64,000 nucleotides of DNA from assembly GCF_003719725.1 (NCBI RefSeq), contig NZ_RIAX01000001.1:124001-188000 (forward strand), written 5' to 3'. The stretch's first letter is position 1. Each line of letters opens with the position of its first letter. Under the pieces are notes generated by a model. That model searched no databases. It was given only the letters and a program-made list of their open reading frames with translations, and was not told the origin of the DNA. The DNA comes from Planococcus salinus. Its GTDB lineage: Bacteria > Bacillota > Bacilli > Bacillales_A > Planococcaceae. A program made the translations under genes and the position numbers. Shown in pieces: positions 57,820-64,000 of this stretch.

Positions 57820-58572
57820 ATGCTCGTAGATATTAACTTATTGCCGCAAAAAGAGCGGGACCGACCCGCTGTTCTCATTGCGGCGATTTCCATTTTACTG
57901 CTGGCCGTCATCCTTTGGGCGGTCCTGTTTTTCATGGCTCGGGGAGAAGCGGCCGAACACGAAGACCTGACGGCACAATCCGCAGAAGTTGCCCTGCAAC
58001 AAGCCGCCATCCGCGAACAGCTAGAAGCATCACAGGGCCTGAACGAAGAACAGCAGCTGCAAGTGACGGTCGACTGGGCGGAAAGCTATGAATATGACAC
58101 CATCCCGCTGCTCGCCGAACTTGTAAGCCATTTACCGGAACGCGGCTTTTTCAACAGCTTTTCCTACATAGGCCCGAACTCCGCCTCACTCGCCATCCAG
58201 TTCGACACCAGCCGCGATGCCGCGTATTATCTGACGCACTTGAAAGATTCTGAACTGCTGGAATCAGTGACGCTTGACTCTGTTACAACTGCGGAAGTTC
58301 CGAACGCCTCAGATGAAGAAGTGGTGGAAGAAGGCATGGTAGAAAATCCACGCTACCTTGCCACTTACAGTATCACGTTCGTCGACGACCGCATCCCGAC
58401 AGAAGGCGAAGCGGAAGCCGACGACGGCACGGCGGTTGAAGAAGAAGCAGCGGAAGAGCCGGCTGAAGTGGAAACGGAAGAAGAACCCGATGTGGAAACG
58501 GACGTTGATGTGAATGTAGAAACCGAAACAGATACCACTCCTGAAGAAACGGAGGGTGAAGTCAATGAGTAG
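57820..58572 (+). CDS. pilN: Type IV pilus assembly protein PilN
   Basis: 250 residues. The N-terminal MLVDINLLPQKERDRP is the conserved PilM-binding peptide (INLLP). One membrane helix (about 18-40), a coiled coil (about 45-80) and the ferredoxin-like periplasmic-type domain follow. The C-terminal 50 residues are an acidic Glu/Val/Thr tail not usual for PilN. It starts two bases after pilM and overlaps pilO by eight. Confidence 0.88.
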   Translation: MLVDINLLPQKERDRPAVLIAAISILLLAVILWAVLFFMARGEAAEHEDLTAQSAEVALQQAAIREQLEASQGLNEEQQLQVTVDWAESYEYDTIPLLAELVSHLPERGFFNSFSYIGPNSASLAIQFDTSRDAAYYLTHLKDSELLESVTLDSVTTAEVPNASDEEVVEEGMVENPRYLATYSITFVDDRIPTEGEAEADDGTAVEEEAAEEPAEVETEEEPDVETDVDVNVETETDTTPEETEGEVNE

Positions 58573-59317
58573 TTTGACAAAACGTCAAAAAGAACTTGGC
58601 TTGATTATACTCGCTGTCGTTTTTCTTCTGGCACTGGTGGCGTATGCTTATTTCACGCTTTATGCGCCGGCGCGTGACGCCAGGGAGCAGGCAGAACAGA
58701 CGCTCAGTTCCGAGCGGGAAGTGCTGATGGCTTTGGAAAGCCAGCTCGCGGAACTGCCGGACGGCGAACCGGTCAGCATCAGCAAGCTCCAGCAGAAAGT
58801 TGCCATCGAACCGTTAACCGACCTGATTGTTTTGCAGATTGAACAGGCGGAACTGCTGTCAGAGTCGCTCGTGACATCGATTAATTTCACAGAAGGCGCG
58901 TTTGAATTATTGCAGCCGGTGGAAGGTGTCGAAAACATCCAGGAAGTGCTGACTTCGATTTCTCTGGAAGCGCCTGATTATGAAAGCATCCTGACGTTCA
59001 TCGGCGAAATCGAAGCGATGGAACGCATCATGGTCATCGATTCGATCGCGTTCGGCGGCTACCCCGAAATCACGCAGCGCGGCGTGGAGCCGGAGTCTTT
59101 GAGTGTCACATTAAACTTCTCGGCGTTCTACCGCCCGGATCTTGTGGCGCTGCAGGACACCGTACCGAAAGTCGACGCACCGCCGCCGGCCAACAAAGCC
59201 AACCCGATGCCGCAGAACAACGGCACGGATTTGGCGGATGAAGAGGGAGACGACACTGCAGACGAACAGGTGCAGGTTGATGTGGATGTAGATGTAGAAC
59301 AGTCAGCAGGCGAATAG
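58565..59317 (+). CDS. pilO: Type IV pilus assembly protein PilO
   Basis: 250 residues from ATG 58565 with GGAGG nine bases upstream. One membrane helix (about 14-35), a coiled coil (APARDAREQAEQTLSSEREVLMALESQLAEL) and a globular domain with EVLTSISLEAPDYESILTFIGEIEAMERIMVIDSIAF, the PilO core. The tail is acidic (DEEGDDTADEQVQVDVDVDVEQ), like that of PilN. It forms the alignment complex with PilM and PilN. Confidence 0.87.
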   Translation: MSSLTKRQKELGLIILAVVFLLALVAYAYFTLYAPARDAREQAEQTLSSEREVLMALESQLAELPDGEPVSISKLQQKVAIEPLTDLIVLQIEQAELLSESLVTSINFTEGAFELLQPVEGVENIQEVLTSISLEAPDYESILTFIGEIEAMERIMVIDSIAFGGYPEITQRGVEPESLSVTLNFSAFYRPDLVALQDTVPKVDAPPPANKANPMPQNNGTDLADEEGDDTADEQVQVDVDVDVEQSAGE

Positions 59318-59325
59318 ACTGCTGG

Positions 59326-59362
59326 AGAAAAAGAGGAATCCTTGTGATTTCTCTTTTTTTCT
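59326..59362 (+). terminator. Terminator of the pilus operon after pilO
   Basis: AGAAAAAGAGGAATC pairs with GATTTCTCTTTTTTTCT around CTTGT. Confidence 0.85.
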
Positions 59363-59369
59363 AACGGAA

Positions 59370-59583
59370 GAAAGGCTTCAGGCGGACGCTTTCCGCGGGC
59401 ACGGCCTCAGCCGCTTCACTCGCTCAGCCGCTTCACTCGCTCTGCTCGCTCCAGGGTCTTCGGCTCGCGCTGGTCCCGCAGGAAAGGTATTGGCCGAAAG
59501 TAATTCGGTCAATGCCTTTGCGACGAAGCTAGCGAAGCGATGCAGGAGCAGTATGTTTGCCTTTCGCCGCCTTCCGCTCTTTC
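59370..59583 (-). repeat. Family-2 intergenic repeat, copy D, enlarged (214 bp)
   Basis: Read on the minus strand it has the ends of copy B (GAAAGAGCGGAAGGCGGCG ... CCGCGGAAAGCGTCCGCCT). Between the first end and CTGCGGGA it holds about 80 extra bases, including a hairpin with ATTGACCGAA/TTCGGCCAAT. A 17-bp unit, CTCAGCCGCTTCACTCG, is duplicated in tandem (59406-59422 and 59423-59439). Confidence 0.8.
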
Positions 59584-59640
59584 TTCAAGAGTTGAGTAGG
59601 AGTATTGTGATACTCACTGAAATATAATAATGATATAAGT

Positions 59641-59764
59641 TATGGAGCAAAACAGCGAAGACTCTAGTCTGAGCCCGCGGCAACTGGCATCGCGACGTCC
59701 TGTCGCGCCAGTTGCATGACCCACATCCTGTGGGCCCGCAAGCGGAGCTGTTTTGCGGAATATC
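59641..59764 (-). repeat. Family-1 structured intergenic repeat, copy E (124 bp)
   Basis: Reverse orientation relative to A and C: it begins TATGGAGCAAAACAGCG and ends AGCTGTTTTGCGGAATATC. The interior is again different: GCAACTGG/CCAGTTGC with CGCGAC/GTCGCG inside (about 59680-59715), and CCCACA/TGTGGG (about 59720-59734). It ends 34 bases before the prepilin peptidase start. The stretch 59584-59640 between copies D and E is AT-rich with no feature seen. Confidence 0.85.
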
Positions 59765-59797
59765 GCTAAACAAATTCAAACAGTGAAGAGGGTTAGG

Positions 59798-60553
59798 ATG
59801 ACAATCACTTATGCCGTTTTCTTTTTCATATTCGGGCTCGTTTTTGGTTCGTTTTTCAACGTGGTCGGCTTGCGTGTGCCGAAACAGGAGTCGATCGCTT
59901 TTCCGCCTTCGCATTGCACAAACTGCGACCGCCGTCTGACCGCCATCGATCTGGTGCCGGTGCTGTCGTTTTTGTTTTTGCGGGGCAAATGCCGCACATG
60001 CGGATCAAAAATCCACTGGGTTTATCCTTTAATGGAATTCGCCACCGGGGTTTTATTCGCGGCGTCGTTCCTGATTTTCGGTTTTTCGGCCGAGCTTGTC
60101 ATTGCGATTTTGTTTGTGTCGCTTTTGGTCATCATCACTGTCTCCGACATCGCCTATATGCTGATCCCGGATAAAGTGCTGCTGCCGTTTGCAGTTGTGC
60201 TACTCGTATTGCGCTTCGTCATTCCGCTTGATCCGTGGTGGAACAGCCTCGTCGGTGCGGTAGTCGGATTCCTGATATTGTTTCTGATCGCCATCGTGTC
60301 AAAAGGCGGCATGGGCGGCGGTGACATCAAGCTGTTCTTTGTCATTGGCCTCGTCGTCGGCTTGAGCGGCAGCTTGCTGACACTGTTCTTCGCCTCGTTC
60401 ATCGGAGCCATCGCCGGCATCATCCAGCTGCGCATCCGGAAGCAGGGAAGAAAAACACCGGTGCCATTCGGTCCATCCATCGCAGCAGCTGCCATCATCG
60501 TCTACTTCTGGGGAGACGCAGTGCTCGGCTGGTATTTCGGGATTTTAAGTTGA
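59798..60553 (+). CDS. pilD: Type IV prepilin peptidase (PilD/ComC family)
   Basis: Membrane aspartic protease that removes prepilin leaders and may methylate the new N-terminus. 251 residues from ATG 59798 with GAGGGTTAGG upstream; an in-frame TTG at 59753 lies inside repeat copy E. The zinc/methylase domain has CTNC and CRTC. Catalytic aspartates are in VSDIAYMLIPDKV and MGGGDIKLFF (GXGD). About seven helices. It stands where comC stands in B. subtilis, next to maf, so it probably also serves the competence pseudopilus. Confidence 0.93.
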   Translation: MTITYAVFFFIFGLVFGSFFNVVGLRVPKQESIAFPPSHCTNCDRRLTAIDLVPVLSFLFLRGKCRTCGSKIHWVYPLMEFATGVLFAASFLIFGFSAELVIAILFVSLLVIITVSDIAYMLIPDKVLLPFAVVLLVLRFVIPLDPWWNSLVGAVVGFLILFLIAIVSKGGMGGGDIKLFFVIGLVVGLSGSLLTLFFASFIGAIAGIIQLRIRKQGRKTPVPFGPSIAAAAIIVYFWGDAVLGWYFGILS

Positions 60554-60572
60554 ATAATAAAATTATGTAAAG

Positions 60573-60612
60573 AAAAAGCGTTTCTCTATCCAGAGAAGCG
60601 CTTTTCCTTTTT
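60573..60612 (+). terminator. Terminator after pilD
   Basis: AAAAGCGTTTCTCT pairs with AGAGAAGCGCTTTT (one offset) around ATCC, followed by CC and TTT. Confidence 0.8.
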
Positions 60613-60653
60613 GGTGGACGGAAGGAATGAAATTTAACAATAAAACAATATAA

Positions 60654-60687
60654 GTTTATTGTAATTCGATAAACAAGGTGATAAAAT
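60654..60687 (+). promoter_or_regulatory. Promoter with palindromic operator for the DUF2975-XRE pair
   Basis: TTGTAA (60659-60664), 17-bp spacer, TAAAAT (60682-60687). The imperfect palindrome TTATTGTAATTCGATAA, within GTTTAT/ATAAAC (60654-60674), covers the -35. The small XRE protein encoded downstream is the natural candidate to bind it. Confidence 0.65.
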
Positions 60688-60718
60688 CAAAGAAAAATCA
60701 GTAAGTGAGGTGCTTTTT

Positions 60719-61201
60719 ATGAAAGCGGGATCCACGTTTTTTCTGAAACTGACTATTTTCTTTATTGGACTGCCGATTTTGGCTGTCTGCATTTACGGCT
60801 TATCGAGATTTGACCCGAATTCTCCGTACTGGGCGCTGCCGGAACTGGAGAACCTGCAATATCCACTGCTGATCGGTATGTATATTGGCATGATCCCTTT
60901 TTTCTTCGCTTTGTACCAGACCCTGAAACTGTTGGCCTACATCGATAAGAACGAAGCCTTCTCGAACATGTCCGTCGCGGCTTTGAAGAAAATCAAATAC
61001 AGCGCCATCGCTATCATCGTGGTGTATCTAATCGAAATGCCTTTTCTGTACCTTCTGACAATGGCAGACGATGCACCGGCCATTATAATGGGGCTGGTCG
61101 TCATCTTCGGATCATCGGTGATCGCCGTCTTTGCTGCCGTTCTCCAAAAACTGCTGCAGCAGGCAATCGATATAAAAGCGGAAAACGATCTAATAGTCTG
61201 A
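60719..61201 (+). CDS. DUF2975 membrane protein
   Basis: 160 residues with four helices (about 8-28, 45-68, 92-115, 122-145). The segment YIDKNEAFSNMSVAALKKIKYSAI is the DUF2975 signature. Function unknown. ATG 60719 follows GTGAGGTG. The small XRE regulator follows six bases after the next start signal. This pair is frequent in Firmicutes. Confidence 0.8.
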   Translation: MKAGSTFFLKLTIFFIGLPILAVCIYGLSRFDPNSPYWALPELENLQYPLLIGMYIGMIPFFFALYQTLKLLAYIDKNEAFSNMSVAALKKIKYSAIAIIVVYLIEMPFLYLLTMADDAPAIIMGLVVIFGSSVIAVFAAVLQKLLQQAIDIKAENDLIV

Positions 61202-61216
61202 GCAGAGGTGAATGAA

Positions 61217-61435
61217 ATGGCAATAATCATCAACATCGACGTGATGCTCGCCGTCCGGAAAATGAGCGTCACCGAACTATCCGAAAAAGTGGGCATCACC
61301 ATGGCAAACCTGTCCATCCTGAAAAACGGCAAAGCCAAAGCAGTACGGCTATCAACACTGGAAGCCATCTGCAAAGCACTGGACTGCCAGCCGGGGGATA
61401 TTTTGGAGTATAGAAGTGAAGAAGAAGGATTATAA
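61217..61435 (+). CDS. Small XRE-family regulator (YozG-like)
   Basis: 72 residues from ATG 61217 (AGAGGTG upstream). Nearly the whole protein is a Cro/CI helix-turn-helix: INIDVMLAVRKMSVTELSEKVGITMANLSILKNGKAKAVRLSTLEAICKALDCQPGDILEY. It is typically encoded with DUF2975 proteins and presumably regulates the pair through the upstream palindrome (inference). Confidence 0.88.
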   Translation: MAIIINIDVMLAVRKMSVTELSEKVGITMANLSILKNGKAKAVRLSTLEAICKALDCQPGDILEYRSEEEGL

Positions 61436-61455
61436 AATAAGCATCTCATTTGGAG

Positions 61456-61487
61456 CAGGCCATCAATTTTGATGGCCTGTTTTTATG
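61456..61487 (+). terminator. Terminator after the DUF2975-XRE pair
   Basis: CAGGCCATCA pairs with TGATGGCCTG around ATTT, followed by five T. Confidence 0.9.
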
Positions 61488-61525
61488 TCCCAATTGTCAA
61501 CTTTCGTATTTTGAAAGCGATCTTT

Positions 61526-61620
61526 TAGGAGGAAAGTGCATCAAATTCTTTGCGCCCCAGCGATGGCCACAATTTGAGGGACAATTGAGTCCATCACTGG
61601 GGCGCGGTGGGGGTGTCCCC
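61526..61620 (+). other. Long hairpin element of unknown role
   Basis: GCGCCCCAGCGATGG (61552-61566) pairs with CCATCACTGGGGCGC (61591-61605), 14 of 15 positions, with an inner CAATT/AATTG stem (61570-61587). AGGAGG (61528-61533) and a GTG start at 61537 would give a 13-codon peptide that ends inside the hairpin. No T run follows, so it is not an ordinary terminator. GGGGGTGTCCCCC follows at about 61609-61621. Confidence 0.55.
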
Positions 61621-61660
61621 CGCTGAAAGTGGAAAAAGTACATATGGACGAAGCTGATTT

Positions 61661-61858
61661 AAGATATGGAGCAAAACAGCGGAGACTTGTGCCTGAGCCC
61701 GCGGGAACTAAGTCATTCTTTATCAGTGAACAACGCTGTTTGAAGTGGAAGCGGCGACTCCTGCGGAAAAGCGGGGTGATGAGACCCCGCAGTGAGCGAA
61801 GCGATCGAGGAGGCTCAGCGCTTCGCCCGCGGAAAGCGTCCGCCTGGAGGGATTTCAG
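61661..61858. repeat. Composite of family-1 and family-2 repeats, copy F
   Basis: 61661-61740 starts like copy E (AGATATGGAGCAAAACAGCG, then GAGCCCGCGGGA) but lacks the other end. At about 61745 it passes into a family-2 copy (GGAAGCGGCGACTCCTGCGG ... CCCGCGGAAAGCGTCCGCC TGGAGG) ending at 61858. One element seems to have interrupted or recombined with the other. Confidence 0.78.
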
Positions 61859-61885
61859 CAAACCTTCTTAATAATTACAATAGAA

Positions 61886-61916
61886 AAACCTCAAGGAAAT
61901 TTTTCCTTGAGGTTTC
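61886..61916 (-). terminator. Terminator of the AbgT gene
   Basis: AAACCTCAAGGAAA pairs perfectly with TTTCCTTGAGGTTT around TT. It begins just after the AbgT stop on the minus strand. Confidence 0.9.
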
Positions 61917-61920
61917 TTCA

Positions 61921-63447
61921 TTAATTCGAATAATGGATCGGTGATGCAGGGCCCAGGTCGATGCCGAACAGCATCCAGACAATCAGCATCAGCGTCCAGA
62001 TCGCCATGAAGAACATGGAATACGGGAACATGACCGAAATCAATGTACCGATTCCCATATTCTTATCGTATTTCTGCGCAAATGCGATGATGATCGCGAA
62101 ATACGTCATCAGCGGTGTGATGATATTGGTCGATGAATCCGCGATGCGGTAGGCCATCTGCGTCAGTTCCGGCGAGTAGCCGAGCTGCATCATGATCGGC
62201 ACGAAGACCGGTGCAAGCATGGCCCACTTCGCGGAAGCCGACCCGATGAACAGGTTGATGATTCCGACCACGATGACAAACCCGATGATCAAAGGAATGC
62301 CCGTCAGGCTGGCGGCTTCAAGTGCTTCCGCCCCGTAAACGCCGAGCACCATGCCGATGTTCGACTCCGAGAAGTAAGCGACGAACTGGCCGGCGGTGAA
62401 CGCCAGCACGATGAAGACGCCCATCGAAGCCATCGTATCGGACATTTGCGCAGCGACGTCTTTGTCGCTCTTGATCGATTTCGTGGCGATTCCGTAGAAC
62501 AATCCCGGAATCAGGAACAAGATCGTGATGATCGGCACCAGGGAACTCATGAACGGAGACTGGACAATGCCGCCGTCTTCCGCACGGAGAACCCCGTTTT
62601 CCGGAACAATCAGAAGTGCTGTCAGAATGGCTCCGACAAGGAACGAAAGACCGGCCCATATAAGACCTTTCTTTTCCAGGGAAGTCAAACCGTTCATTTC
62701 TTCGCGGAACTCGCCTTTGTATTCACCGAGGCGCGGTTCGACGACTTTTTCAGTAACCACTGCCCCGACGACGGTCAGCAGGAATACCGAAGCGATGATG
62801 AAGTAATAGTTCATCGCGATGTTCATGCCTTCCGCGTATGCCGGGTCGATGATCGCCGCAGCGGAAATCGTCAATTCACCCAGCATGGCGTCTGTGGCAG
62901 ACAGCAGCAGGTTGGCGGAGAATCCGGCGGAAACCCCGGCAAATGCGGCAGCAAGACCTGCCAGCGGGTGACGGCCAAGCGCCGCGAAAATAACAGCGCC
63001 GAGTGGCGGCAAAACAACATATCCAGCGTCAGATGCCACGCTGGACATGATTCCGGCGAATACCAGTCCGCCGGTAATCAGGAATTTCGGAACGGATAGG
63101 ACAAAGCCGCGAAGCATAGCGGAAATCAGTCCTGTGCGTTCGGCAACCCCGATTCCGAGCATCGTGACGAGCACGACGCCGAGTGGTGCGAATCCGATGA
63201 AGTTATCGACCATGCTGGCGAATATATATTGGATGCCTTCCGCATTCAGCAGGTTTTTGACTTCCACCATTTCGCCTTCCTGACCCGGATGTTCGACGGA
63301 TATGCCCAGGTTTGACAGCAGTGCGGAAATTCCGAGCACCAATAAAGCCAATAAGGCGAACAACGTCACGGGATGGGGAAGTTTATTGCCGATCGTTTCG
63401 ATGCGGTCGAGGGATTTTTGGAATATCCCTTTTCGTTTTGTTGCCAT
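61921..63447 (-). CDS. AbgT-family transporter
   Basis: 508 residues from ATG 63447, about eleven to twelve helices. AbgT-family features are GNKLPHPVTLFALLALLV at the N-terminus, IMSSVASDAGYVVLPPLGA, PLAGLAAAFAGVSAGFSANLL, LFIGSASAKWAMLAPVFVPIM and YRIADSSTNIITPLMTYF (the two substrate/ion hairpin loops). E. coli AbgT imports p-aminobenzoyl-glutamate; other members export sulfonamides, so the direction is open. A TATAAT (63497-63492) on the minus strand may be its -10. Confidence 0.9.
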   Translation of the reverse strand: MATKRKGIFQKSLDRIETIGNKLPHPVTLFALLALLVLGISALLSNLGISVEHPGQEGEMVEVKNLLNAEGIQYIFASMVDNFIGFAPLGVVLVTMLGIGVAERTGLISAMLRGFVLSVPKFLITGGLVFAGIMSSVASDAGYVVLPPLGAVIFAALGRHPLAGLAAAFAGVSAGFSANLLLSATDAMLGELTISAAAIIDPAYAEGMNIAMNYYFIIASVFLLTVVGAVVTEKVVEPRLGEYKGEFREEMNGLTSLEKKGLIWAGLSFLVGAILTALLIVPENGVLRAEDGGIVQSPFMSSLVPIITILFLIPGLFYGIATKSIKSDKDVAAQMSDTMASMGVFIVLAFTAGQFVAYFSESNIGMVLGVYGAEALEAASLTGIPLIIGFVIVVGIINLFIGSASAKWAMLAPVFVPIMMQLGYSPELTQMAYRIADSSTNIITPLMTYFAIIIAFAQKYDKNMGIGTLISVMFPYSMFFMAIWTLMLIVWMLFGIDLGPASPIHYSN

Positions 63448-63832
63448 ATGAAAACACCTTTCCTATGTAATGGGTTCATTTCATCAATTAAATTATACTC
63501 TGATAATAATTTTCTGAAATATTCAAAACCGTTTTCTATTATAAACCTTTATTTTAATGGAATAAAGAGAATCGGCGAAGTGCTACTAGTGTAAAGAATA
63601 CTACAATTAAAATTATTCTAACAAAAACATTGGGAATGCCGTCATGGTGGGCTTGGCGCATTCTGTGAAAATAATTATTTGCGGCCAGCTGTTTTCAGGA
63701 TTTTGTCAGGTCAAGGGTCCAAATCCTGTTTTTGATCGGCGCCACAAGGCCAAAAGCAGTTTTTGGATTTCCGGAACAATTTCCAGTCCCGCCGATTTTC
63801 GGTATGATGAATGAAAAAGGGGGAACTCCATC
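63448..63832. other. AbgT-maf intergenic region
   Basis: No gene seen in 385 bp. It carries the divergent AbgT promoter region (AT-rich, 63448-63640). CAGGATTT (63696-63703) pairs with AAATCCTG (63721-63728) followed by TTTTT, which looks like a terminator although no gene precedes it on the plus strand. A weak promoter for maf (TTTCCA-17-TATGAT, 63780-63808) completes the gap. Confidence 0.5.
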
Positions 63833-64000
63833 ATGAAATTTATTGCCAATCATCCTGTTATCCTGGCGTCGCAGTCGCCGCGCCGGAAAGAATTGCTGGA
63901 AACGCTCGGTATCGGATTCGACGTCATGCCGAGCATCAAAGAAGAGCCGGATACCGGCGATTTCCAGACAGCAATGGGGTATGTCATCGAATGTGCCGCG
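63833..64000 (+). CDS. maf: Maf family nucleotide pyrophosphatase, 5' part only
   Basis: First 56 codons from ATG 63833, preceded by AAGGGGGA. VILASQSPRRKELLETLGIGFDV is the Maf signature; the enzymes hydrolyse dTTP, UTP and modified pyrimidine triphosphates and are linked to septum formation. The gene runs off the window. B. subtilis has maf directly after comC; here the AbgT gene and the DUF2975 pair intervene. Confidence 0.93.
   Translation, partial: MKFIANHPVILASQSPRRKELLETLGIGFDVMPSIKEEPDTGDFQTAMGYVIECAA

Noticed and set aside
59753-59797. Upstream TTG start for the prepilin peptidase
   Set aside because: It would place the start codon inside the conserved end of repeat copy E; ATG 59798 has the ribosome site.
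61629-61871. 80-codon plus-strand frame
   Set aside because: Spans composite repeat F and has no ribosome site or family likeness.
62446-63099. 217-codon plus-strand frame
   Set aside because: Antisense to the AbgT transporter; its composition is a mirror of the membrane helices.

Overview
The window looks like chromosome from a non-spore-forming Bacillales bacterium, most like the Planococcus/Planomicrobium group. Gene order follows the Bacillus subtilis backbone almost gene for gene: rnhC-zapA-cvpA-polX-mutS2; lcfA-fadR-fadB-etfB-etfA-trxA-uvrC-lysC-sdhCAB; ysmA-ysmB-racE-rph-rdgB; ysoA-tig-clpX-lonA-ysxC-hemAXCDBL; valS-folC; prepilin peptidase-maf. The sporulation genes that sit between these neighbours in B. 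subtilis (gerE, gerM, lonB, spoVID, spoIIB) are all missing. The genus is inferred from this synteny and from protein character, not from a database search.

Layout. 0-6.5 kb: RNase HIII (cut by the window edge), cell division (zapA), colicin V production protein, DNA repair (polX, mutS2) and a small membrane pair. 6.6-11.8 kb: a fatty-acid beta-oxidation operon with a near-perfect CcpA (cre) site on its promoter and a FadR box on an internal promoter. 11.9-19.2 kb: thioredoxin, uvrC, a lysine-riboswitch aspartokinase and succinate dehydrogenase. 19.3-24.1 kb: thioesterase, MarR regulator, glutamate racemase, RNase PH, RdgB, tRNA-Arg(UCU), a SAM methyltransferase and a zinc-ribbon membrane protein. 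24.1-31.1 kb: TPR protein, trigger factor, ClpX, Lon, YsxC. 31.6-37.8 kb: the haem operon hemAXCDBL. 38-42.4 kb: AbrB-type membrane protein and T-box-controlled valS. 42.9-45.8 kb: two overlapping ATP-grasp ligases divergent from folC. 45.8-60.6 kb: a GGDEF protein followed by a full type IV pilus locus (minor prepilins, VanW-domain protein, PilB, PilT, PilC, PilA, PilM, PilN, PilO, prepilin peptidase). 60.7-64 kb: DUF2975/XRE pair, an AbgT transporter on the minus strand and the start of maf.

The accessory interest lies in three places. First, the pilus locus occupies the slot where B. subtilis has only spoIIB-comC; its PilB carries two MshEN-type (c-di-GMP-binding) motifs and a diguanylate cyclase lies just upstream. 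The first minor prepilin seems to start at a non-standard AUA codon. Second, the intergenic regions hold two families of GC-rich structured repeats. One has conserved 19-bp ends, a conserved GGA/GGA internal loop and an interior that differs from copy to copy. Third, three unrelated intergenic loci carry arrays of degenerate repeats with an exact 21-bp (two helical turn) period. I see no CRISPR array, insertion sequence, prophage or restriction system.
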